Source: Neonectria sp. B-13 (Eukaryota; Ascomycota; Sordariomycetes; Hypocreales; Nectriaceae). From it: 64,000 bases of DNA. The notes beneath the pieces were generated by a model. The model had not been told where the DNA came from. It ran no database searches and worked only from the letters and a program-made list of their open reading frames with translations. This document shows, in pieces, positions 35,333-47,300 of this stretch. Location: positions 248,001 through 312,000 of the forward strand of contig NOKP01000012.1 in assembly GCA_002682825.1 (NCBI GenBank), written 5' to 3'. Both the position numbers and the translations under genes were made by a program. The first letter of the stretch is position 1. The number at the start of each line of letters is the position of its first letter.

Positions 35333-35434
35333 AGTGGATAGTCCGGATATTGGCGTTGTTTCTATGCATTGTGTCAGCTCACCCGCAAGCATGCTGAATG
35401 ATTACAGTAATCCTCACAGCCTCCCACTGACAGG
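35333..35434 (-). repeat. 102-bp dispersed repeat, copy 2
   Basis: Counterpart of 31259-31360, same strand. Here the splice donor (GTGAGG) and the Gln codon (CAA) are intact; in copy 1 they are ATAAGG and TAA. Confidence 0.8.
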
Positions 35435-36014
35435 TATAATCCCTGATGGACTATACTAAATCATTATAGATGTAGACCAACTCTACAAGGATGATCATGA
35501 AAATGGAGTGCGCATCTGATAGATCGCTCTGATTGAATCTGATTGTGAGTGTAGACTGGATTGAAGCTTGTAGGTATTCGGGGACATCTAGGCACAAGAC
35601 GACGGTGCTGGAAGGCGGAGTCTAACGCACGAAGAAGCTAATCTCAACCCACTCCCAGTCATGCTGGTTAGAACGAGATCCGTATCTAGGAAAGTCGGGT
35701 TTGGAGACACCGCTCGGGATTGGCGTACCGAAGGATCCTTGGCTATGAATGAAGCTGAACTGAGGCCTTAACTGATCGTACACGCGCTTGATGACAAATC
35801 GAGACCAGTAATCTACAGTATTAGAGCTCCAGCAAGTGCCTAGACACGCTTGGGCAGACTCACCAAAATGTTGAAGGTTGCCTTCATTCTCAAGGAGTGG
35901 TTCGCTTCCAAAAAAGCCGTTTGATTCAAGACAAGTTCTCTTGAGAAGGAATGGCCGAATGCCTAGTTGGTGCAGGAGACCCTGGTCTTGGATTTCATCC
36001 GCTGTGAGTCCCAA
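35333..36014 (-). pseudogene. N-terminal remnant of a CorA-like fungal membrane protein
   Basis: Read on the minus strand from about 36014, the remnant begins LTADEIQDQGLLHQLGIRP and continues through ESNGFFGSEPLL to an intron with donor GTGAGTCTG. The next exon starts DYWSRFVIKRVY and reaches WEWVEISFFVR, where TAG at 35624-35622 replaces an expected Trp codon. The same frame continues to a second TAG at 35453-35451, again at an expected Trp (before SIRDYTCQWEA). After a normal-looking intron the copy ends at about 35333 with QYPDYPL, exactly where the other copy continues into the coiled coil. Both stops are TGG to TAG changes. This copy therefore lacks the membrane half. Confidence 0.6.
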
Positions 36015-36149
36015 CCCTTTCGAAGATGCGAATCCATGGGTATGTTAGTCTTCGAAGCACCAATTTGTCAAGCAATGACCTACATCTGTCACCATCTACC
36101 TATTCGCCATGGGTTTGCCTGTACATACGTGTTAATGATCCCCGGTCGC

Positions 36150-37000
36150 GAATTGAAAGTGGCTGAAGGTGAATTCTAATCAAGAGCACGGGACAGAGGG
36201 AGCGAAAGGCCGCCTGGGGCTCTGGTATATCGTCCGACTGCGAACCATGACATACCGGCGCCGACTGAAGCGAACCGAGCAGGTTGCAACGCGACAAGGA
36301 GATTCTGAGAAAACTATTAATTGCTTGGATGAAGATAGGCGTGAGTAAGTAGACCGCAGCATCATCTGGTAGCAGCTGTCCGTATGGGTCTGGTATATCC
36401 TCGACGGCAATGTCAGGCCAATGACATTCCTTGCTTCTTCTGTCATTGCAGAGAGCCAGTCGTGGAACTCTTTCACATAATTGAAAGGGCCAGCACATTG
36501 CAATACCTCGTTCTTGAACACAAAATCTCCATACGGATTGCGATTGATGTGACCTAACAGCTGGTTAGAGAACCAAACATCTAAAGTGAGCTATAACTCC
36601 CACCAAGGAAGAAATCCCTAGTGTCTTGTCACAGCCGGCAGATTTCGGCGACGATATCCCGCAGATATCCACAGACCCCGACCCGCACCGTTCTGTCTAG
36701 TAAGTCCCACCGATTTTCGAGCGTGACGCCTTGGACAAGCTCCATGTCCAGGAATGTGGTATCCCCATCTTGCGCCTAGCCATAAATCTTAGGGACTAGG
36801 ACTTTAGGCAAAAGCTGACGCAGAGACTATAAGCATTGGCCTTCAGTGATAGTCACCGTCGGGTCTCTGCCAAACTTGACAACTAAGCCTAGAGCCTCAA
36901 AAAGACAAGGGTGTAATTGATACGTTGCTGAAAACAAGGATCCTTGGTTGCGCTTTTCGCAAGAACCTCACTAGGAGATGGCAGAGTAACATCGGGTCCG
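36150..37000 (-). pseudogene. Aminoglycoside phosphotransferase/choline kinase-like pseudogene
   Basis: Pieces in the right order on the minus strand match the fungal APH-like family. An N-terminal LPSPSEVLAKSATKD is followed by LVVKFGRDPTVTITEGQCL, then TTFLDMELVQGVTLENRWD, CGYLRDIVAEI, then NEVLQCAGPFNYVKEFHDWL, and finally DPYGQLLPDDAAVYL near the catalytic HxDLxPxN region, which is degraded. TAG at 36829-36827 and 36778-36776 and TGA at 36631-36629 interrupt one frame, and the last third shifts frame. Members of this family bind ATP and phosphorylate small molecules. This copy cannot make a full product. At least the stop at 36778 sits where the family usually has Trp (TGG to TAG). Confidence 0.65.
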
Positions 37001-38556
37001 TTCCGTGAGAAGAATAGCGAATGCTCGAAGGCGACCGAAGGGCTTGATGGAAGAAATGCTAGCGACACAGTAGCATGGAGCTGCATCGTGGTGGTAGTTG
37101 GGCAGGATACCGTGCTCACAAAGGCGAGAACTATTGATCAAGCTGAACGGAGGCAAGGCTGGTATTAGGCCGATACCCACCGCTGACTGCTAAAAAAATC
37201 TTGAAAACTACGCTGTCTATGTAATTGATCCTTCACTCTAGTGTCGTTACCCATGAGTACTTTTCGTATTGCGCTTAGAGAAGTGGGGAAGTGAACGAAG
37301 CCCAAGCCCGCAAGACCCCGTTTTGATCAATTCCCAAGAATGTCTGCTTTTGAAACCTTCAACTGAGACACAACTCCTTGATCCCAACTGACAGAGCCAT
37401 TTCGATCAGACGCTTTCGATTTAGTCAATACATCACTTTACATGCCATGTTCGCAAATAATCACTCGTTGGCGAATGCCCAAAACCACTTTACTCCACTG
37501 ATGTCCTCCACTATACGACGACCCTTGCAGCCCAGTTCCGTAGTGCTGTGCCATTTCTACGAGTATCTAGACCTGACACCTCTCGAGGAGCTATGGTCAT
37601 TTTGACAAATATGGGTTCTGGTCTGAATAAAATAGGTCGCTGCGTCCCGTTATCAAGGACAGAGCCGAGGGAAACAACAGCCTCCTTGCAGCATGCACGG
37701 AACTAAATATTAAGCTACTAGTGATGACTAGGGCCATTAAGAGGGTAGAGGGATGAAATCTATGGTGTTTGGGCTTGTGAGACGGGGTCTCGCTTTAATT
37801 CGAACAACGGTATAGAGAACCCGTGACCTGTATTATAACTATAACCCCTGTCCTTCATACATCGGCTAGTACTAGACTATGTACGTCTATCTTGGTGCTA
37901 TCTGGCTAACAACATGTGGTCAGGACACTATAATGTACTGGGATATCAAGTAACTAGTTGGATTGTAGGAGTGGAAGCGGGGCGGCTCCTTAGTCCTCGC
38001 TCATAAAAGCTTCGACAAAATCCCAAGCGTCTCGCTGGAAGAACAGGAAAGTGTACAATAATCGCTGTGTTGGTGAGGGTGACCCAGGACAGCCAGCAGG
38101 GGAAAGAGACACTCAGCCGCCTTGGTTTTGGTTGCTGCTGGGGAAAAGACGCAGGATGTCTTTTGGCTTCTCGGAAAGCAAAGCACAAAGCCGGTCAAAT
38201 CAATAGCAATTATAAAGCAGAAAAACTATCAGATTGAGGCTAGTATGGAGAAAGGAACATTCAAAGATTGACTAGAAAGCGGATATCTTTGGCTCTCAAA
38301 TTCACTGCCTAAGCTGATGTCTCCTCTGACTACCTTGATGGATTCTGTCAGTCCCCGTCTCCCTTTTAATCTCGGCTGAAATTTGACCAATTGTTGAAAG
38401 AGGCCCCTAGCCAGTGAAACACTGTAACGCCTGCACCTTATCCGGACCTCAATGTCTGCTGGCCCCAACACATCGCTATCTCTGGACTCCTTTCCGAAAT
38501 AAATATATCAAGACCCTGTTGGATTTCCTCTCAGACCCCTCATCTCGTGCTCTGAC
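37001..38556. other. Gene-poor intergenic stretch
   Basis: About 1.5 kb with only short frames lacking motifs. It forms the 3' flank of the minus-strand NLR gene. Nothing else is supported. Confidence 0.45.
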
Positions 38557-41500
38557 CTATGGCTGTGGAGTACCTGGTGGGCGCGCTCTGATGACCATGT
38601 CCTTGAAATCTTCCATATTTTCGATACTGGCACTTCTGATGAAATCTGGCGTGTTAAGGCAGGATTTACCATCCTTGATGTACCAACTCACTTGTTCCCC
38701 AAAGGAGCGGTGCAACAAAATGTTCAATAGTGATCCCACGTGAGGACCGCTAAGGAGAGTAGAATAGAATGTCTCATGTTTTCTTAGTACTGCCTCTGCC
38801 AAGTCACCTACACTCTTCTCGGATTCCAGCTGTCGTGCCACGGCCGTTAGGATATCGCTAGTTAAGCCTGGCTGCTTCTGTAGGACCTCTAGAGCAGCCT
38901 TTCGGACCCTCCATTCGGCGTCATCAAGCCGTTGGACCACGGCTCTTAGGATCTCATCAGACAAGCTTGGCTGCTTCTGTAGAATCTCTAGGGCAGCCTT
39001 TCGGACCCTCCATTCTTCATCATCAAGCCGTTGGACCACGGCTCTTAGGATCTCATCAGACAAGCTTGGCTGCTTCTGTAGAATCTCTAGGGCAGCCTTT
39101 CGGACCCTCCATTCTTCATCATCAAGCCGTTGGACCACAGCTGTGATGATCTCGCAGGATAATCTCGACCGCTTCCGTAGGGTCCGTAAGACATCCCATT
39201 GGGTGTGCCAATTTGCATCGTCAAGCTTTCGGGCCACAGCTATAATGATCTCATTGGACAAGCTTGACTGGTTTTCCAGTACCTCTAGGGCAGTGGATCG
39301 AATGCCTGAGCTTTCATCATCGAGCATTTGGGCTACATCTTTTACGAGCTTGGTAGATAATCCCGACTGCGTCTGCAGGACCTCTAGAGCGGCCTCTCGA
39401 GTGTCTGAGTTATCGAGCCGTTCCGCCATAGCTGTAAGGAACTTGTCAGACAAGTGCTGAGTCTGAAAGACCTCTCGGATGAACCAGGCGTCTCGTCGGA
39501 AATACCCGTATCTATTGTCGAGCCATTGGATTAAGGCCGTGGAAACTTCGTCAGATAAAATCGGCCGTCTCCATACGATCTTTGTGGCAGCCCAACTGAC
39601 ACGCCAATCTTTATCGTCAAGCCGGTGAATTACGGCTATGACGATCTCATCGGACAAGCTTGACTGCTTCCCCAGTACCTCTAGGGCAGCTTTTCGGATG
39701 TCCGGGTGCGTATCGTCGAGTTGTTGAGCCACGGTGGTAATGATATCATTCGATAAGCTGCGCTGCGCTTGCAGGGCCCTTAGGGAAGTCTTTCGGGTGT
39801 CTAGGTTTTCGTCGTCGAGCCGTTGGACTGCAAGCGCGCGTTTCTCATCGAGCCGTTGGACTGCAACCGCGAGTTTCCCAGGAAAGTTTGACTGCTTCTT
39901 GAGGACCTCTAGGGCAGTTTCTCGGACGAGTGGTTCTTCGTCCTCGTCGACGAGCCGGACCATGGCCGTGAGAATTTCGTCGGATAAGGTCGACTGTTTC
40001 TGCAGGACCTTAAGGGCGGCATGTCGGACGAACCACTTTTCGTCGCTAAGTAGTTGGACTACGGCCGCGAGGATATTGTCTTTTAAGTTTGTCTGAGAGG
40101 TTTGTAATGCGGAAAATACCGCGCACTTCAGTCTCCAAGACGCGTCATCTCTCAGGAAAGAAGGCGCCAGTTCATTGCAGCTTGGCGGTATTGTTGGTCG
40201 TCTCATTAGCGACTCCAGAATCATGATCTTCGCGTCATCAGACCCCTCTTGCAGGGCATCGTATAGGGCCGGCTCTGGGAATTCCATTTCTCTTGAGAAG
40301 TGTGCTGACTTATGGAAGCTGCATTCGAAGAGTAGCCAATCCGCCAGCTTCGTTTCGAAGCGCCGTCGGATCAGCGGATCCATTGATACTTCACTCAAAC
40401 AATGCATAATCAGTCTTTGATGCGTAGGGCCCAAGAGGTCGAGCGGTTCCTGCTCGATTGTCTGGAAGAAGCTGAGTCCCTCTTGATTTTCAGCGCCAAG
40501 CAGGCCGGCAACAAAACGCCACAGGATATCGTAGCGTGCTGTGTATTTATGCTTCTCGAGGAACTTGACAGGGCTGATGTCCACATTTTGGAGAAAGAGA
40601 CATTCAAGAAGCTCTCTGGCCCTCCACTGCCGTACAAAATACCGCGCCGCAAAGTACTCCTGATAGGTCAGGTGTATAAAATGGTAACTTCGATTCTCCG
40701 CCCTTGATGAGGAGTTTGATGTGCGCAGGAAAGAAAGTCGTGCAAGTCTTTCGGCAAGCGGTGGCATATGCAAACATGAGAACTTCTCGGCTATCTTGAT
40801 TTGATGCGCTGGCGTGAACTCTATTACGCCGCAGTGCATACCATTAAAGGCAAGACACTCAAGGAGTTCAATCTCGTCCTCGACCTTGCGCTCGACCTCG
40901 AGTGGTAAAGCTTCTTTGGCTCGGTCTTTGGATATTTTGTCCAATCGTATGGCATCCTTCTTCCACAGCCTTTGCTCGATAGCTTTGTAGATGCTGGTCA
41001 TGGTGTCCGGCATAGCTCGAGGATCGAAGTCTTCCCAGATGTAACAAAGCGCATCCAGCTGAATTGGGATCCGCACAAGACCCTGGATGAGCCAATGTTT
41101 TTCAAGGAAAGAACGGACTTCATCGGCCCTTTCCTTAATCTTGTCGTCAGCGTCAAGGTAGGCATCAACTTGATCTGGATAAAACCCAATTGTTTCTAAT
41201 TCGAGATCCACGTGGGATAGATGTTTGGCAGATGGTCGGGATGTGATGATGACGTTCGGCTGTTTCAACAGCTCCTGTAGGAAGCGACGCATAGCGCCCT
41301 TTAGGTCCAGGGATACTTCGTCCAGGCCATCGAGGAGAAAGAGAGTCTTGTTACTCTTAGTCGTCAATTCGTGGGACAGTTCTCTAGCTAGATCTGGCCT
41401 GCTTATCGGTAGAGAGAAATACTCATGCGTGAAGAGACGTTCAAAGTTGTATCCTGGTTCTTGTCTTTCACCTAGGTTTAGATTCCGCAAAGGCACCCAA

Positions 41501-42914
41501 AGGACACGGTCGAACAGCTTGGTCCATTCACTCCACGTGCCTCGGCAAAACTCGTAGACAATCTTTTTGCACAAGGTAGTCTTCCCAACTCCGGCACGTC
41601 CTCGAATCAAAATTCTCCTTGGTTGCATTGCGTGACCGTCGCGTCCTCTGCGTTGGTTGAACATTGTCGCTAAGTCGACCTGGATAGTTTCGTCTGGTGT
41701 CTCAACCCTCTGTCGAGCGGTGAGTGAAAATGGTGAAGACTGAGGCTGTGGACCTCCCCTGCCCGTACCGTGGCTAACCTGCTCCACAAGGGCAAGATTT
41801 ATGTAGCACCGATCCATCGGTAATTGGTCGCCCGAGAGTCGATCGATCTTGAGATTGTCTGCGGTATAGTGATGTTCGCGGATCCAAGCATCCGCTTGCT
41901 CGAGCGGTCGCCTCTCTCGGGTCTTCTTGAGGAACTCTAGGATTTTCCCGGCAACAGTGTCGTACTCGGGATCTTTGGGCCCAGAGAATTTGTTCATCAT
42001 TACATGGCGTCGTTCGAGTGCCAGTGGCTCTTTGACAATGTCCAGCTTCGCTGAGCTGCTATCGACCAGCTGGCGAGCGTTAGCAAGCTTCCGCCTACTA
42101 GAACAACGAGCGTATTACGAGAGGAAGCAGCGGTGTAATGAGCATTCCATTTCATTGTACTTACAAGTTTTGCCTGCCCAAAAAATGGCAGCAGACAAGG
42201 GGGAAGAACCTTGCTTTGAAGAATCGTCGCAACCTTTTCGTAGAAGGTATGCACTTGGCAAGGACGGTCTTTGTCTTGACATAGGTGAGTGAAGGCGCTC
42301 ACGAGTTCCTCGAGTTCAGGAGTCGACCCCTTTACAGTGTTAAGAAGCTGGGTCACCGACCGGTATCGGAGCGAAGCCCAAGCCTTCAGCATTGGTTCTG
42401 CCCAGGCGGCAACATCTTGGAATGAAGTTCCCCGGAACGGTGTTGCAAGGAAGACAATGCCGCGCGTCGCATTCCTGATGGAGATATAGTCGCTTTGTGG
42501 GCTGTCAGCTATCACGAGAGCCTTCATCAAAATGATACCCCCTAGACACGACGCGATGAAGAGAATAGGGCGATCTTTGCCCTGGCCATCTGCTTGTCTC
42601 ATGTTTTGGATACCTTGGAGCAAGCGTAAAGCAAACTCCCGGACTGTCCAATCGGTCGAGGCTGAATCTTGAAACAGGTCAGCCGGCCAGTCGCATGTGA
42701 AGATCCGAACCCGTTGCACCTGAGCTGGAAGCATATGAGAATCTGCCAGCCAGTTGACATCGGGCTTGTCGCGTTCCTTGGATCGACATATCCACGTGTC
42801 CGGTGACTTTGTGTCCAGGCCGTGTATGGCAATGACGTCGACGTCTGGTTCAGCCTCGCCAGTGTCCGTGGTGTTGACTTGGTCAAGACGAACGCCTTGC
42901 CGTTGTTGTTCCAT
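38557..42914 (-). CDS. NLR-type receptor: alpha/beta hydrolase - NACHT - HEAT repeats
   Basis: Two exons on the minus strand, 42914-42165 and 42069-38557 (95-base intron, GTAAGT, branch CTAAC, acceptor CAG, phase 0), giving 1420 residues. Residues 25-230 form a lipase-like hydrolase domain of the SesB/DUF676 type (VIAIHGLDTKSPDTW, then IASCLGGIILMKAL, then FLATPFRGTSF). At the elbow the nucleophile position (residue 123) is Cys, not Ser. NACHT follows: P-loop RGRAGVGKTTL at about 405-415 and Walker B LFLLDGLDEVS at about 493-503. The last 450 residues are HEAT-like repeats of 33 residues, consensus LDDEEWRVRKAALEILQKQ. Fungal STAND proteins with this plan act in heterokaryon incompatibility and putative innate immunity. 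Likely role: the repeats sense a ligand, NACHT oligomerises and the hydrolase-like domain signals. No transmembrane segment is seen. Confidence 0.9.
38931..39128 (-). repeat. Two identical 99-bp tandem HEAT-repeat units
   Basis: Units 38931-39029 and 39030-39128 appear identical base for base by direct comparison, each encoding 33 residues. A third, slightly diverged unit precedes them on the coding strand and another follows. A shorter 33-base duplication occurs at about 39815-39880 inside the array. Confidence 0.9.
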
Positions 42915-44311
42915 TTGGCAGTGATGATTGGCGAGGCGGCGGCCTTATTCCCGGTTCGATACAGCGGTTAGGATCTCAGGCTTGGTGCGACTGGTTTCCG
43001 AAGCTATACCTGAGCAATACGCTGCACAGAAAGAGGTCGTCAGAGAAGGCTGGAAGGGTAAAAAGCATAAGAATATGCAGCGTGGAAAGTAGAAGCTGGG
43101 CAGAAACTTGGGCAGTGATGAGTAAGAAGCCGAACCGACCAGCGGGGCTGTGCAAGCCAGTCATTTCTACCTGCTCGGTCTGGCAGGCGCCAATCATGCT
43201 GCCGATACTATACATACTGTAAGCTAACGGGATCTGACTGCGTCACTTGATACGGCGAAACTTCCCCTCCTCGGCTGCGAGTGTGTGCATGTCCCCCAAT
43301 AAACATTATTTATCATGCGCCACAACAGGTCAGCGTCGCTCGCTTCACGTTGAATCTGCTCCATCTGCTTGGGGCTGTCAACATCAAGAAGGTCTCAAGG
43401 ATTCAGTAGGGTGCAGTATCCTGCCGGTGGCGCTGGTCCTACGCCGAAGTGCTCTGCGTTTGCGCCATCCTATCTTCAAGAAGCTCTGGCAGGTCCCTGA
43501 TAAGATGGAACAGCGCCACCATGACCACCGAGCCAAACGCGAACATAGGCCCGATGATGGCAAAGATGGTAGCCAGTGGTAACGATTTGATACTAACGCT
43601 GCTCCGAAGTCACGCCTCCAACTGCAAACACTGCTATGGCATCCCAAGTCGTGGGTGTGGTCTGCACTGGGTGCATATCCCACCAACAAAGTATCGTGGA
43701 TTCACGCGACGAAAGGCTGTGCATGGTTGGTTGTCTGGACACCGCTGTAAATTTGCCAAGACGGGCTGTATCCCCCTTAGATCATGAATCCTTGTAATTA
43801 CAAGCAGTCTCGTAGCAGGCTGAACATAGCCTGCGACACCGCTGTCGATCACTGGGCCTGGTCGCCGGAAACGTGCATTTTGTGGCTTGCTTCGAGCGCC
43901 TAACCATGCACTGTAGCGTTAGACAAGACACGGAGATGCACATTGAATTATCTAGGCGGCTAAGCAAGCTTGTTGTTGGTCGCCGTATCTGGTCACCTAC
44001 GAGGCAACCAACTTCACTGTGCTTCAATTGGCTGCCTGATTAAATATTAACTGCACTTCTCCACCGTCTGACGAGATAATACGAATGCCTACTCCCCCTG
44101 GCCAATTACAGCCGACCAAAGCCAGAGCGTTAGACGAAGCATGTCTGCCTCGTGCACGGTATCGGGCAGCGCCGACCAACAGGTATTCTTCCGTATCTAG
44201 TCCCCCCCTGCAGAGATTAATCCTAGTTACGAAAATTCCTTCCACCAATTCTTTATCCCTCAACCCTACTGAGCTTTGCTTGTTTCCATCTTAGCTTCAC
44301 GACAGTCGACC
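42915..44311. other. Shared upstream region of the two head-to-head NLR genes
   Basis: A 1.4-kb divergent intergenic region. A perfect 14-base palindrome CTTGTAATTACAAG lies at 43791-43804. On the minus strand near 43460-43610 a short frame encodes a hydrophobic segment (TIFAIIGPMFAFGSVVMVAL) followed by a charged tail and stop. It could be the end of a small membrane-protein gene or remnant, but I cannot find its start. No other feature is supported. Confidence 0.4.
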
Positions 44312-47300
44312 ATGTCGCAAGCCAACGACAATAGCGAGTACACCGTTGGTTGGATCTGTGCTCTCCCGAGAGAACATGTTGCCGCGAAAGTATTCCTCGA
44401 CGAGACGCATGAGGGACCCAATGGCCTGTCTCCACACGACAACAATAGTTACACCTTGGGACAGATTGGGAAACACAAGGTCGTCATCGCTTGTCTTCCG
44501 AAAGGAGAGTATGGCATAGCTTCTGCAACAGGCGTTGCAAAAGACATGCTGAACAGCTTTCCTAACATCAGAATTGGTCTGATGGTCGGTCTCGGGGGCG
44601 GTGCACGCAGCCGACGCCACGATATCCGCCTTGGGGATATTGTAGTGAGCAGTCCTTTCAACGGAGAGGGCGGGGTGGTGCAATATGATTTTGGGAAGGC
44701 CATACAAGACCAAGAGTTCCAAACCACAATGCACTTAGACAAGCCACCAGAAATGATACGGACAGCTGTGAGTAAGCTTGAGGTTGAGCATGAGATCCAT
44801 GGGCATCAGTTTGAAAGGGACGTTAATAGAGTTTTGGAGCGGTATCCAAGACTACGACGAAATTACAAGCGCCCAGACCCCAGCAGCGATAGACTATACA
44901 AGTCTGACATTATTCATCCACAAGATGGCGAGGAGGATTGTGCAACAACCTGCGGTACTGATTCATCCAAACTGGTATCGCGGCCCGCAAGGACAGAAGA
45001 AGACGACAATCCAGCAGTTCACTACGGCCTAGTCGCTTCAGGGAGCCTTTTGATGATGGATGCTAAAAGACGCGACAAGCTTGCAGAGGAAAAGAAGGTT
45101 CTTTGTTTCGAGATGGAAGCGGCAGGGCTGATGAACCGGTTTCCCTGTCTTGTGATTAGGGGCATATGCGATTATTCAGACTCACACAAGAACAAGGATT
45201 GGCAAGGATATGCGGCAATGACAGCGGCGGCATACGCAAAAGCCCTCCTCTTACAAATTCCGCCGAGCAAGATTGAGGATGAGAGGAGAATAATCGAGGC
45301 TATAGCAGATGGTCAGTGAGCCCAAATAAACCAGTACTGCACTTTCTAATACATTTCATAGTGCATGACGTGGTCGTGAGCACTGAATCAAAAGTCGACA
45401 CGATAAGCTCTCAATTGAAGACGAAGGAAGACCGGGAGATTATTGATTCGATATCCAACATTCCCCATGGTTCTCATCATAGCGACATCTTTGAGAGACG
45501 AGAGCCCAAGACTGGTCAATGGCTTTTGGACTCTCCGGAGTACCAAACCTGGCTCAGTGGATGTAATACTGCCTTGTTCTGCAAGGGCATTCCTGGAGCA
45601 GGAAAGACGATCCTCACATCGATTGTGATCGACAGTCTGCAAAACCAGACAAGTCGCAACATTGGAATTGCGTACATCTACTGTGGTTCTGTACCACAAA
45701 CCGAGCAAACAGCCAAGGCCTTGATTGCAAGTCTACTGAAGCAGCTTGCCGGTGGATTATCACTTCTGCCAGAGTCTGTTAAAACCCTGCATCAAAGAAG
45801 AAAGACGCCAACTCTCGAGGAGTACATACATTGCCTCCAATCCACAGTGTCGATGTATCTCACAACTTACATCGTCATTGATGCACTGGACGAGTGCCAA
45901 GCATCTGGCAATTGCAGGAGACGACTTCTTTTGGAAATTCTTGACCTTCAACGGAAATCGGAATCAAAATCCGGCGTCAAAATCTTCGCAACATCTAGGG
46001 ATTTGCCTGAAATTGCGACGTATTTCAGAGACAACATTTCATTGGAAATTCGTGCTCATGAGGATGATATGCGAAGATACTTGGCGAGCAAAGTATCAGA
46101 AATGACGTCCTTTGTGGTGAGCTGCAATCGTACTCTGCAGGAAGATATCAAGAATGGAATTGCAACGTGTGTCGACGGAATGTACGTGCGAATATGAGCT
46201 ATAGTTGTTCAAACTAACCTTCATAGGTTCCTACTTGCAAAGCTTTATGTTGAGGCCTTGGACGGGGAGATGACCGGTGAGGATATCAGAGCTGCGCTGG
46301 CTCGATTCAAAACAACAACACAAGCATACGACACCGCATACGACGATGCCATGAGGCGAATTCAAGCCCAGGGCCCGAAAAAGAAAACCATCGCCGAGAA
46401 AGCTCTGATGTGGGTCGTTTGTGCCAAGAGGCAACTCACTGCGTCGGAATTTCGCGAGGCTCTAGCGGTCAAAGAAGGCGCTCTGAAAATTGCGGAAGAC
46501 GGGCTCCCGAATATCGAAGACGTGTTGGGGCTGTGTGCCGGCTTGGTCACTTTCAGCAAAGAGAGCAACGTCATCCGATTATGCCACCTCACGACAGAGG
46601 AATATTTTCAAACCAAGAAGAGCCATTGGTTTCCAGACCATGAACACAAGATGATGAAGATCTGTGTCACTTATCTCTCATTTAGTGTCTTTGAACAAGG
46701 GTATTGCAAGACTGAAAGGAAGTTTCAAGAGCGTCTGGAGTCGTTTGCGTTGTACTACTATTCCTCACATCACTGGGGGCACCATGCGCGAGAGGCGAAA
46801 ACGAGGTTTAAAGAGGCTATGGGCTTTCTGACAAGCAAGGCAAAAGTCGAGGCTTCTTGTCAGTTCTTGATGCTACGTCGCTCATCGAGTAGCAAGTTGT
46901 TTCCGAAGGGAATGACGGGGCTGCATTTGGCGGCCTACTTTGGAGTTGAAGAACTAATCACGTGTCTACTTCCTACGTACGGCCCCAATGTTGCGGATGA
47001 TGAAAAACGCACACCGCTATCATATTCAGCAGCCAACGGCCACGAGGCGGCGGTGCAACGGCTAATCAACGAAGGCGGAGACGTGAACTACACGGATGGC
47101 TACGGAACGACGCCACTCTGGTGGGCCGTATTGAACAAACACGAGGCGGTCGCCAAGCTGCTGCTTGAACAAACTGGGATAAATCCAGACACCAAGACCA
47201 ATAGAAATTACGAGCATTTGAACGATCGTACGCCGCTGTCATTCTCCGCAGAGAACGGGCTGGAAAGAGTGGTCGGCCTGCTGCTTAGGACCAACAAGGT

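Noticed and set aside
29000..38000. Transposon or retroelement as the cause of the decayed zone
   Set aside because: I found no transposase, reverse transcriptase, integrase or terminal repeats; only gene remnants and the 102-bp shared segment are visible.
38414..38743. Plus-strand ORF at the end of the first NLR gene
   Set aside because: It overlaps the C-terminal coding region of the NLR on the opposite strand and has no motif.
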